8,371 nucleotides of DNA from Rhodoferax sp. (GTDB lineage: Bacteria > Pseudomonadota > Gammaproteobacteria > Burkholderiales > Burkholderiaceae_C): contig JAIFMR010000124.1 of NCBI GenBank assembly GCA_020048255.1, forward strand, positions 1 through 8,371. The letters are read 5' to 3'. Positions 1 through 6,809 of the stretch are shown one piece after another (within the stretch, counting starts at the first letter, position 1; the number at the start of each line of letters is the position of its first letter). Below the pieces are notes generated by a model that saw nothing but the letters and a program-made list of their open reading frames with translations, searched no databases and was not told the DNA's origin. The position numbers and the translations under genes were made by a program.

Positions 1-88
1 CACTCCTTCCCATCCCGAACAGGACAGTGAAACGCCTCTGCGCCAATGATAGTGCGGATTCCCGTGTGAAAGTAGGTCATCGTCAGGC
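1..88 (+). rRNA. rrf: 5S ribosomal RNA, 3' portion (5' end cut by window edge)
   Basis: The sequence carries recognisable 5S rRNA landmarks: the CCATCCCGAAC segment at 11-21, the GATAGTG segment at 47-53, and the GTGTGAAAGTAGGTCATCG 3' half at 64-82, ending in GTCAGGC, which should pair with the missing 5' end to form helix I. About 25-28 nucleotides of the 5' end lie outside the window. The sequence matches my recollection of Burkholderiales 5S genes. It is the last gene of an rRNA operon reading rightward, and a strong terminator follows at once. The exact 3' end is uncertain by a few bases. Confidence 0.95.
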
Positions 89-98
89 TCCTATGCCT

Positions 99-132
99 AA
101 AACGCCCAATCATCGATTGGGCGTTTTTTTTT
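99..132 (+). terminator. Rho-independent terminator of the rRNA operon, possibly bidirectional
   Basis: An 11-bp perfect stem (AACGCCCAATC at 101-111 and GATTGGGCGTT at 115-125) closes a 3-base loop, and a run of nine T starts at 124. This is a textbook intrinsic terminator about 10 bases after the 5S rRNA. On the minus strand the same hairpin is followed by four T (complement of 99-102). It could therefore also stop transcripts from the convergent epimerase gene, whose stop codon is about 70 bases away; that second role is an inference. Confidence 0.93.
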
Positions 133-160
133 GCGTGTCGAACACCTCACGCCTACAGAC

Positions 161-186
161 GTCCGGTGATTTGACGAAGGCCGGAC
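161..186. repeat. Short inverted repeat in the convergent gap
   Basis: GTCCGG at 161-166 is the perfect inverse of CCGGAC at 181-186, with a 14-base spacer; one G-T wobble pair could extend the stem. It lies between the rRNA terminator and the 3' end of the epimerase gene, so it could form a hairpin at the end of the epimerase transcript. No T-run follows on either strand, so I do not call it a terminator. A six-base inverted repeat can occur by chance. Confidence 0.3.
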
Positions 187-194
187 AAGACCTG

Positions 195-1202
195 TCACAC
201 CTTGTAATACTCTCGGTACCACTCCACAAACCGGCCCACACCGTCTGGCACTCCGGTGGCGGGCACAAAACCCACCCATTCGTGCAGGGCATCTGTGTTG
301 GCATACGTGGCGGGCACATCGCCATCTTGCATTGGCAGCAACCGTTTTTCCGCTCTTTTGCCCAGGGCATCCTCAATGCAGGCAATAAAGTCTAGCAAGG
401 GTACCGGATTGTGATTGCCAATGTTGAACACGCGGTAGGGCGCATTGCTGGTGGCGGGGTCAGCGGCGACTGCGTCGTACGCCGGGTTAGGTGCGGGTAA
501 CTTGTCCAGCACCCGCACCACACCTTCCACAATGTCATCCACAAACGTAAAGTCGCGCATCATGTTGCCATGGTTAAACACGTCAATCGGTTGGTTGTTC
601 AAAATGGCTTTGGTAAATAAAAACAGCGCCATGTCAGGGCGGCCCCAGGGGCCATACACCGTGAAGAAGCGCAAGCCCGTGGTAGGCAAGCCAAACAAAT
701 GACTATAGGTATGTGCCATCAGCTCGTTGGCCTTTTTGCTGGCTGCATACAGGCTCACAGGGTGGTCCACGCTGTCGTGTTCTGAAAACGGCATTTTGGC
801 GTTGCCGCCATACACGCTGGAGCTTGACGCATACACCAAGTGTTGCACATGGTTGTTGCGGCATCCCTCCAAAATATGGGTAAAACCGACAATATTGCTC
901 TCAATATAAGCGTGCGGATTTTGCAATGAGTAACGAACACCCGCCTGCGCTGCCAAGTGAATCACTCGGTCAAACTTTTCCACGGCAAACAGCGTCTCCA
1001 TGCCCGAGCGATCAGCCACGTCCAGCTTCACAAAGCGAAACCCGGCGTGCGGCAGCAGTCGGTTGAGCCGACTTTGCTTCAGCGACACATCGTAATAATC
1101 GTTCAGGTTGTCCAGCCCCACCACTTCATCGCCCCGCGCCAGTAGAGCCAGCGCGGTGGACATGCCAATAAAGCCAGCAACACCTGTGAGTAATATCTTC
1201 AT
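195..1202 (-). CDS. UDP-glucuronate 4-epimerase (NAD-dependent epimerase/dehydratase family)
   Basis: This predicted 335-residue cytoplasmic enzyme should interconvert UDP-glucuronate and UDP-galacturonate, supplying galacturonate for surface polysaccharide. It is an extended short-chain dehydrogenase. The NAD-binding GVAGFIG is at residues 7-13, a Ser-rich YASSSSVYGG segment at 124-133, and the catalytic YAASK (Tyr152, Lys156) follows. The stretches RFFTVYGPWGRPDMA (178-192) and RDFTFVDDIV (216-225) are typical of the CapI/LpsL/UglE-type uronate epimerases rather than GalE. I start it at the ATG at 1202: MKILLTG places the Rossmann fold at the N-terminus, and a GAGGA lies 10 bases upstream. 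An in-frame ATG at 1247 would add 15 residues without similarity to the family and would swallow that GAGGA. It is divergent from the amidotransferase and converges on the rRNA operon. The dehydrogenase at 3232-4554 would supply its substrate. Another sugar-nucleotide epimerase is possible but less likely. Confidence 0.92.
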   Translation of the reverse strand: MKILLTGVAGFIGMSTALALLARGDEVVGLDNLNDYYDVSLKQSRLNRLLPHAGFRFVKLDVADRSGMETLFAVEKFDRVIHLAAQAGVRYSLQNPHAYIESNIVGFTHILEGCRNNHVQHLVYASSSSVYGGNAKMPFSEHDSVDHPVSLYAASKKANELMAHTYSHLFGLPTTGLRFFTVYGPWGRPDMALFLFTKAILNNQPIDVFNHGNMMRDFTFVDDIVEGVVRVLDKLPAPNPAYDAVAADPATSNAPYRVFNIGNHNPVPLLDFIACIEDALGKRAEKRLLPMQDGDVPATYANTDALHEWVGFVPATGVPDGVGRFVEWYREYYKV

Positions 1203-1318
1203 AAGCCATGCATCCTCAAATATTGAATGGCTGATCTTAGCCGCCATGGCATCGGTACAGTTGGCCCGCTGGCGATTCAGCTTGTGTGCAAAAATGATCC
1301 TTTTAATCTCTATCCACC
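1203..1318. promoter_or_regulatory. Divergent intergenic region between epimerase and amidotransferase
   Basis: These 116 bases must hold the start signals for both flanking genes. On the minus side a GAGGA (complement of 1213-1217) serves the epimerase. On the plus side there is no Shine-Dalgarno sequence before the ATG at 1319. A TTTAAT hexamer at 1302-1307 (5 of 6 matches to the sigma70 -10 consensus) would place a transcription start about 5 bases from the ATG. No convincing -35 box sits 16-18 bases upstream, so the promoter assignment is weak. No operator-like repeat was recognised. Confidence 0.35.
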
Positions 1319-3226
1319 ATGTGCGGCATCACCGGTATTTTTGACACCCGCGGCCATGCCGCGATCGACCGCGCCACTCTGCAGCGCATGAACGACTCGC
1401 AGATGCACCGCGGCCCCGATGAGGGCAGCCTGCACCTGGAGCCCGGCGTGGGTTTGGGTCATCGGCGCCTGTCCATCATCGACATCGCCACCGGTCAGCA
1501 ACCCCTGTTCAACGAAGACGGCTCCGTGGTGGTGGTGTTTAACGGCGAGATCTACAACTACCAAGCCCTCATCCCCGAACTACAAGCCCTGGGCCACGTC
1601 TTTCATACCAAGAGCGACACCGAATGCATCGTGCACGCCTGGGAGTCCTGGGGACCGGACTGTGTCAAACGCTTTCGCGGCATGTTTGCCTTTGCCCTGT
1701 GGGACCGCAACCAACAAACCTTTTTTATCGCGCGCGACCGTCTGGGTGTCAAACCCATGTTTTATGCCTTGCTCGATGATGGCACACTGCTGTTCGGATC
1801 CGAGCTCAAATCAATTTTGGCGCACACTGACTTGCGCCGCGACATCGACCCGCTAGCCGTTGAAGAGTACTTCGCCCTGGGCTATGTGGCTGAACCGCGC
1901 ACCATCTTCAAACAAGCCCAAAAGCTTGAGCCCGCCCACACCCTCACCATCCAGCGCGGTCAGCCTATACCCGAAGCGGTGGCGTACTGGGATGTCCGCT
2001 TCACCTTAGACAACCCCATCTCAGAGGCCGATGCCCAGGCCGAACTGGTACAGCGCCTGCAAGAAGCCACCCGCTTGCGCATGATCGCCGAAGTGCCCTT
2101 GGGCGCCTTCCTGTCTGGGGGGGTGGACAGCAGTGCTGTGGTCGCCATGATGGCGGGCTTGTCCAAAGACCCGGTCAACACGTGCGCCATTGGCTTTGAC
2201 GACCCCGCGTTCAATGAATCTGAATTTGCCCAGCAGGTCGCCACCCGCTACCACACCAACCATCGGCTGGAGATGGTCAAAAGCGATGACTTTGACCTGA
2301 TTGACACCCTGGCTCGCCTGTACGACGAACCCTATGCTGACAGCTCGGCTATTCCCACTTATCGGGTGTGTCAACTGGCCCGCAAACACGTCACTGTGGC
2401 CTTGTCGGGCGACTGCGGCGACGAAGCCCTGGGAGGTTACCGGCGCCACCGCATGCATCTCATGGAAGAACGCATGCGCAGCGCCTTACCGCAAAGTCTG
2501 CGCGGCCCGCTGTTTGGCACCCTGGCCAAGCTCTACCCCAAGGCCGACTGGGCACCCCGCGCCTTTCGGGCCAAAACCACCCTTGAAGGCATGGCGCGCA
2601 GCTCGGTGCAAGCCTATTTCAACACCATGTCCATCCTGCGCCAGCCCATGCGCGATGCGATGTTCAGCGACAGCTTCAAGACATCGCTGGCCGGCTACAA
2701 CGCCCAGGAAGTATTCAACCTTCACGCCAAGCAGGCCGGCACGAATGACCCCTTGGCGCTGATCCAATACCTCGACATCAAAACCTATCTGGTGGGTGAC
2801 ATCAACACCAAGGTGGACCGTGCCAGCATGGCGCACTCGCTAGAGGTGCGTGCACCCCTGATGGACTATGAACTCATAGACTGGTTGGCTACCTTGCCCT
2901 CCAGCTATAAGATTCGGGGCCAGGAAGGCAAGTACATTTTCAAAAAGGCGATGGAGCCCTACCTGCCCAACGATGTCTTGTACCGTCCCAAAATGGGGTT
3001 TTCAGTGCCACTGGCGCGCTGGTTTCGTGGCCCCTTGAAGCAACGTGTTCGGGATGCCGTTCTGGGTGAACGCCTGGCTTCCACCGGCTGGTTTAACCCA
3101 AGCTACCTGCAGCATTTGGTCGATGCCCACCAGTCCGGTGCCAGCGACTACAGCGCCCCCTTGTGGACGCTGGTGATGTTCGAGGCCTTCTTGCGGCAGG
3201 TGGTGGACGCCCCTGCAGCGCCGTAA
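1319..3226 (+). CDS. Asparagine-synthase-like glutamine amidotransferase, XrtA/PEP-CTERM-associated type
   Basis: A 635-residue two-domain amidotransferase. The N-terminal class II glutaminase domain (about 1-200) has the nucleophile Cys2 directly after the initiator Met, which fixes the start, plus RGPD (31-34), GHRRLSIID (47-55) and FNGEIYN (74-80). The C-terminal asparagine-synthase domain carries the PP-loop SGGVDSS (266-272), DEPYADSSAIPTY (336-348) and TKVDRASMAHSLEVRAPL (497-514). Glutamine would yield ammonia, which attacks an adenylylated carboxylate. The length (E. coli AsnB is about 554) and segments such as LYPKADWAPR (405-414) and YRPKMGF (555-561) resemble the exosortase-A-system amidotransferase family, so this is probably not the housekeeping asparagine synthetase. 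Its substrate is unknown; a uronic acid of the polysaccharide is a reasonable guess. One oddity is SGDCGDE at 363-369, where relatives usually have Gly at the Cys366 position. There is no Shine-Dalgarno sequence. The gene ends 5 bases from the convergent dehydrogenase. Confidence 0.92.
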   Translation: MCGITGIFDTRGHAAIDRATLQRMNDSQMHRGPDEGSLHLEPGVGLGHRRLSIIDIATGQQPLFNEDGSVVVVFNGEIYNYQALIPELQALGHVFHTKSDTECIVHAWESWGPDCVKRFRGMFAFALWDRNQQTFFIARDRLGVKPMFYALLDDGTLLFGSELKSILAHTDLRRDIDPLAVEEYFALGYVAEPRTIFKQAQKLEPAHTLTIQRGQPIPEAVAYWDVRFTLDNPISEADAQAELVQRLQEATRLRMIAEVPLGAFLSGGVDSSAVVAMMAGLSKDPVNTCAIGFDDPAFNESEFAQQVATRYHTNHRLEMVKSDDFDLIDTLARLYDEPYADSSAIPTYRVCQLARKHVTVALSGDCGDEALGGYRRHRMHLMEERMRSALPQSLRGPLFGTLAKLYPKADWAPRAFRAKTTLEGMARSSVQAYFNTMSILRQPMRDAMFSDSFKTSLAGYNAQEVFNLHAKQAGTNDPLALIQYLDIKTYLVGDINTKVDRASMAHSLEVRAPLMDYELIDWLATLPSSYKIRGQEGKYIFKKAMEPYLPNDVLYRPKMGFSVPLARWFRGPLKQRVRDAVLGERLASTGWFNPSYLQHLVDAHQSGASDYSAPLWTLVMFEAFLRQVVDAPAAP

Positions 3227-3231
3227 GGGTT

Positions 3232-4554
3232 TCAGCGCCCAATCGCCAAATATTCAAACCCCATTCCCCGAACCAACTTGGGGTCGTACAAGTTGCGGCC
3301 GTCAAAAATCACCGGGGTTTTTAGGGCGGCTTTGATGGCATCAAAGTCAGGGCTGCGGAATTCTTTCCACTCGGTCACGATCAGCAGCGCATCGGCGTTG
3401 GCCAAGGCCCCGGCCTGGTTTTCGGCATAACTCAAACCAGCCACACCCGGGAAACAATGCCGCGCCTCGGGCATGGCCACCGGGTCATAAGCTGTCACCG
3501 TTGCGCCTGCAGCCAACAAGTCTTTAATGACCTCACGGCTGGTGGCCTCGCGCATGTCATCGGTGTTGGCCTTGAACGCCAGCCCCCAAATGGCAAAGTG
3601 TTTGCCCGCCAGGGTGGCTCCAAAACGCGCCTTCACCTTAGCTGACAAAACGTGTTTTTGTGCATCGTTGGCAGCTTCCACAGCTGTCAATACCTGCAGC
3701 GTCATGCCGGCATCGGTCGCTGCCGTTTTGATCAGCGCCTTCACGTCTTTCGGAAAGCACGAGCCACCATAACCGGCGCCAGCGTACAAAAAGTCATACC
3801 CAATGCGCGGGTCACTGCCAATACCCCGGCGCACACTCTCAATGTCGGCGCCCAGTTTTTCTGCCAAATTCGCTAACTCATTCATGAAACTGATGCGCGT
3901 GGCCAGCATGGCGTTGGCTGCATATTTGGTCAGCTCGGCACTGCGAATGTCCATCACGATCAGTCGGTCGTGGTTGCGCTGAAACGGCGCATACAGCGCC
4001 CGCATGTTCAGCGCGGCCTGCTCGTCATCACAGCCCACCACAATGCGGTCGGGCTTCATGAAGTCGTCTATCGCGGCGCCTTCCTTTAAAAACTCAGGGT
4101 TGCTCACCACGCTGTACGGCGTGTTGACACCACGCTTGGCCAGTTCGCCTGCCACCGCGGCCTTTACCGCGTCAGCAGTGCCCACCGGCACCGTGCTCTT
4201 GTCCACAATCACCTTGTAATCGGTCATGTACTTGCCGATATTGCGCGCCGCTGCCGTCACATACTGCATGTCGGCCGAACCATCTTCACCGGGTGGTGTG
4301 CCCACCGCAATGAACTGAATGGTTCCAAAGTGTGCAGCCCGTTCCACGTCAGTTGTGAAGTGCAGACGCCCGGCGGCCACATTGCGGCGCACCATCTCTT
4401 GCAAGCCCGGCTCAAAGATGGGGATGCCACCGTCTTCCAGAATCTTGATCTTGGCCGGGTCGACATCCAGGCACAACACATCGTTGCCTACCTCGGCCAA
4501 ACACGTCCCAGACACCAGGCCCACATAGCCTGTACCAATCACGGTAATCTTCAT
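3232..4554 (-). CDS. ugd: UDP-glucose 6-dehydrogenase
   Basis: This 440-residue cytoplasmic enzyme oxidises UDP-glucose twice with NAD+ to give UDP-glucuronate. The N-terminal Rossmann motif GTGYVGLVSG is at residues 7-16, followed by VGTPPGEDGSAD (84-95) and KSTVPVGT (119-126). SNPEFLKEGAAIDDFMKPDR lies at 151-170 and the conserved Lys of ELTKYAANAMLA is Lys210. The catalytic loop GAGYGGSCFPKD (259-270) holds the nucleophile Cys266 and Asp270. The C-terminal UDP-binding domain begins near 315, with GLAFKANTDDMRE at 324-336. All key residues are present and the length is normal for the bacterial family. A GGAG six bases before the ATG supports the start. It feeds the epimerase at 195-1202 but sits in a separate transcription unit. 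It is divergent from the glycosyltransferase operon and converges on the amidotransferase, with no terminator in the 5-base gap, so the two transcripts probably overlap at their ends. The main alternative, a GDP-mannose or UDP-ManNAc dehydrogenase, fits less well. Confidence 0.96.
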   Translation of the reverse strand: MKITVIGTGYVGLVSGTCLAEVGNDVLCLDVDPAKIKILEDGGIPIFEPGLQEMVRRNVAAGRLHFTTDVERAAHFGTIQFIAVGTPPGEDGSADMQYVTAAARNIGKYMTDYKVIVDKSTVPVGTADAVKAAVAGELAKRGVNTPYSVVSNPEFLKEGAAIDDFMKPDRIVVGCDDEQAALNMRALYAPFQRNHDRLIVMDIRSAELTKYAANAMLATRISFMNELANLAEKLGADIESVRRGIGSDPRIGYDFLYAGAGYGGSCFPKDVKALIKTAATDAGMTLQVLTAVEAANDAQKHVLSAKVKARFGATLAGKHFAIWGLAFKANTDDMREATSREVIKDLLAAGATVTAYDPVAMPEARHCFPGVAGLSYAENQAGALANADALLIVTEWKEFRSPDFDAIKAALKTPVIFDGRNLYDPKLVRGMGFEYLAIGR

Positions 4555-4646
4555 CGTTCACTCCAAATTAAAGCGGGTCGTCAGATTTTCACACGGGAAC
4601 GGCTGCCAAATCTTCGACAGATGGGCTTCCATCATAATGGGCAGCC
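4555..4646. promoter_or_regulatory. Divergent intergenic region between ugd and the glycosyltransferase operon
   Basis: These 92 bases separate two divergent units. The minus side has a clear ribosome-binding site for ugd (GGAG, complement of 4561-4564). The plus side has no Shine-Dalgarno sequence. A CATAAT hexamer at 4633-4638 (5 of 6 to the -10 consensus) would put a transcription start at about 4644-4647, at or next to the ATG at 4647. A TCGACA at 4614-4619 resembles a -35 box, but the 13-base spacing is too short for a normal sigma70 promoter. The arrangement suggests, without proving, a leaderless or nearly leaderless transcript. Confidence 0.35.
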
Positions 4647-5831
4647 ATGTCACGCCCCATACGCATTTTGCTTTTCAGCACCCTGTTCCCCAGTGCGGTA
4701 CGCCCCATTCACGGCATCTTTGTCGAAACCCGCTTGCGCGAGCTGATCAAAACCGGCCAGGTGCAAGCCAAGGTCATCGCGCCGGTGCCGTGGTTCCCCT
4801 TTCAAGGCGAACGCTTCGGCGACTACGGCCTGTACGCGGCCACCCCTGCTTTCGAGCAACGCAATGGCCTGGATGTGTACCACCCGCGTTACCTGCTGCC
4901 CCCCAAGGTGGGCATGAACATCGCGCCGCACACCCTGGCTATGGCCGCGTTGCCCTTGGTCAAAAAGTTCATTCAAGAGGGCTTTGACTTTGACCTGATT
5001 GACGCTCACTACTACTACCCCGATGGCGTGGCCGCCGGCATCATTGCCAAAAAACTGGGCAAACCCTTTGTGGTCACCGCGCGCGGCACAGACCTCAACC
5101 TCATCCCCGAATACGCCTACCCACGCAAACTGATATTGCAAACTGCCGATGCTGCCCGTGCGTCGATTGGTGTCTGCCAAGCCTTGATGGACAGCCTGCA
5201 CGCTCTGGGGGCCGACCCTGCCAAGCTCCATACCCTGCGCAACGGGGTCGACTTGCAGCGCTTTGCGCCCGAGCCGCGTGATGCGGCCCGGCAAAAGCTT
5301 GGGCTGCCGCAAAACGCCCAACTGCTGCTCAGCGTGGGCCACTTGGTGGAGCGCAAAGGCCACCACATTGCCATTGAGGCACTGGCCTTGCTGCCTGACG
5401 TGCGCCTGTTGATCGCTGGCAGTGGCCCTGAGCGCGCCGCACTGCAGCGTCAAGCGCAGCAGCTTGGCGTATCAGAGCGTGTGCAGTTTGTAGGCGTCGT
5501 GCCTCAAGTTGACTTGAAATGGTGGTACAGCGCCGCTGACGCGCTGGCCCTGTGCTCCAGCCGCGAAGGCTGGGCCAACGTGTTGCTTGAGGCCATGGCA
5601 TGCGGCACACCGGTCATCGCCACCAACATTTGGGGCACGCCAGATGTCGTCAGCACGCCAGACGCAGGAGTGCTCATGGCATCGCGCTCCGGTCAGGGCT
5701 TGGCTGATGCCTGGGGCGCATTGTTTGCCCACTACCCGGCTCGCCAGGCTACCCGCGCGCACGCCGAGACCTTCTCGTGGGATGCCACCACCCAGGGGCA
5801 GCTCACGCTCTTTAAAACGGTTATTGGCTGA
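4647..5831 (+). CDS. GT4-family glycosyltransferase (GT-B fold)
   Basis: This 394-residue protein is predicted to be a retaining glycosyltransferase that adds a sugar from a nucleotide donor to the growing lipid-linked glycan on the cytoplasmic face of the inner membrane. The N-terminal acceptor domain shows LLFSTLFPSAVRPIHGIFVE (8-27), DLIDAHYYYPDG (116-127) and TARGTDLN (144-151). After the linker, LRNGVDLQRF (197-206) leads into the donor domain with SVGHLVERKGH (229-239; Arg236/Lys237 expected near the donor phosphates). The EX7E motif is Glu307 to Glu315 in REGWANVLLEAMACGTPV. The overall layout resembles TuaC-like GT4 proteins. The sugar and linkage cannot be predicted. The ATG at 4647 has no Shine-Dalgarno sequence, but the protein begins where the family begins. 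It is the first gene of a plus-strand run; the GT2 gene follows after 40 bases. Confidence 0.93.
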   Translation: MSRPIRILLFSTLFPSAVRPIHGIFVETRLRELIKTGQVQAKVIAPVPWFPFQGERFGDYGLYAATPAFEQRNGLDVYHPRYLLPPKVGMNIAPHTLAMAALPLVKKFIQEGFDFDLIDAHYYYPDGVAAGIIAKKLGKPFVVTARGTDLNLIPEYAYPRKLILQTADAARASIGVCQALMDSLHALGADPAKLHTLRNGVDLQRFAPEPRDAARQKLGLPQNAQLLLSVGHLVERKGHHIAIEALALLPDVRLLIAGSGPERAALQRQAQQLGVSERVQFVGVVPQVDLKWWYSAADALALCSSREGWANVLLEAMACGTPVIATNIWGTPDVVSTPDAGVLMASRSGQGLADAWGALFAHYPARQATRAHAETFSWDATTQGQLTLFKTVIG

Positions 5832-5871
5832 CTTCGGAATCCTCCGGTCTCCTATCTAGGATCACTCGCGC

Positions 5872-6798
5872 ATGCCTCTGGTATCTGTTGTTATACCTGC
5901 CTATAACGCCCAGAAGTTTGTGCTACAGGCCGTTCGCAGTGTGCTTGACCAGTGCTATGAGTCCGTCGAAATCTTGCTGGTCGACGATGGGTCCACGGAT
6001 CAAACAACAGAAATCGTGCGCCAGCATGCGCCCACAGTCCACATCATCCGTCAAGAAAACGCTGGGGTCGCGGCGGCCCGCAATACGGGCTTGCGGCAAG
6101 CACGTGGCGAATTGATCTGTTTTCTCGATGCGGACGACGGTTGGCTTCCCGGCAAGCTGGCCGCCCAAGTAGCCTATATGCAGACCCATCCCGAAGTCGG
6201 CTTGCTCTATCACGACTGGCTGGTTTGGCGACCTGATGCGACAGGCTGTTACCCCGCGTTACCCTTGTTGCCGCCCGAAAACATGGGCGAGATTGACAAC
6301 GAGCAATCAGGCTGGATCTATCACCGCCTGCTTCTGGACAGCCTGGTCCACACCTCAACAGCCATGATTCGCCCGCAAGTTCTTGAGGATGTCGGTTTGT
6401 TTGACACCCAATTGAAACTCGGCGAAGACTACGATTACTGGCTGCGGGTCTCGCGGCAATGGCAAATTCACAAACTCAAATCTGTCTATTCCTTTTATCG
6501 TGCTGTGACAGGTAGCTTGAGCAATTCACCCAGCCCAACAAATATCGAGTACCAACTGGTGCAGAACGCGGTCAAGCAATGGGGCTTGGCATCTCCCAAT
6601 GGCGCTTCGTTGACCCCATCGCAGCTTGAGGATCGTCTTGCCGGCATGGCCTTTGGGTATGGCTATAGCCATTTCTACCGTGGAAGCCCTGCGTTAGCAA
6701 AGCAGGCCTTCCTCCATTGCATCAAGCACAAACCCTTCCATTGGCGGGCCCTGTGCTACGCAGCAGCATCCGAAGTCAGGCGTTTATCCGGCTGGTGA
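5872..6798 (+). CDS. GT2-family glycosyltransferase with TPR-like C-terminal tail
   Basis: This 308-residue protein is a predicted inverting GT-A glycosyltransferase acting on the cytoplasmic side in polysaccharide repeat assembly. The N-terminal fold shows VSVVIPAYNAQKFV (4-17), ILLVDDGSTDQT (34-45) and the QENAGVAAARNTGL stretch (61-74). The metal- and nucleotide-binding LDADD lies at 85-89 (DXD core Asp86/Asp88), and the likely catalytic base is in GEDYDYWLR (184-192; Glu185/Asp186). After about residue 250, the segment GYGYSHFYRGSPALAKQAFLHC (262-283 region) looks like a single TPR-like helical pair, as seen at the end of many GT2 proteins. No membrane segment is apparent. An AGGA lies 10 bases before the ATG, which is acceptable but long spacing. 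The donor and acceptor sugars are unknown. It lies between the GT4 gene and the flippase (25 bases ahead), probably in one operon. Confidence 0.92.
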   Translation: MPLVSVVIPAYNAQKFVLQAVRSVLDQCYESVEILLVDDGSTDQTTEIVRQHAPTVHIIRQENAGVAAARNTGLRQARGELICFLDADDGWLPGKLAAQVAYMQTHPEVGLLYHDWLVWRPDATGCYPALPLLPPENMGEIDNEQSGWIYHRLLLDSLVHTSTAMIRPQVLEDVGLFDTQLKLGEDYDYWLRVSRQWQIHKLKSVYSFYRAVTGSLSNSPSPTNIEYQLVQNAVKQWGLASPNGASLTPSQLEDRLAGMAFGYGYSHFYRGSPALAKQAFLHCIKHKPFHWRALCYAAASEVRRLSGW

Positions 6799-6809
6799 AC
6801 GCAATTCAC

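Noticed and set aside
27..395. 122-residue open frame on the plus strand starting inside the 5S rRNA
   Set aside because: It begins in rRNA, runs through the terminator hairpin and ends inside the antisense of the epimerase; not a plausible gene.
1203..1247. Upstream ATG at 1247 as the start of the epimerase
   Set aside because: It would add 15 non-conserved residues before the Rossmann motif and include the GAGGA that fits the start at 1202.
2021..2458. 145-residue open frame on the minus strand opposite the amidotransferase
   Set aside because: It lies opposite the conserved PP-loop region of a well-supported gene and has no recognisable domain; a codon-bias shadow.
4614..4638. TCGACA / CATAAT as a complete sigma70 promoter for the GT4 gene
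   Set aside because: The 13-base spacer is too short for normal sigma70 recognition; only the -10-like hexamer is kept as a weak candidate.
4555..4646. JUMPstart/ops element upstream of the polysaccharide operon
   Set aside because: I looked for the GGCGGTAG-type core that marks RfaH-dependent loci in enterobacteria and saw none in this spacer.
4650..5453. 267-residue open frame on the minus strand opposite the GT4 gene
   Set aside because: Long antisense frames are common opposite GC-rich genes. This one shows no recognisable domain, while the plus-strand GT4 frame has all its motifs.
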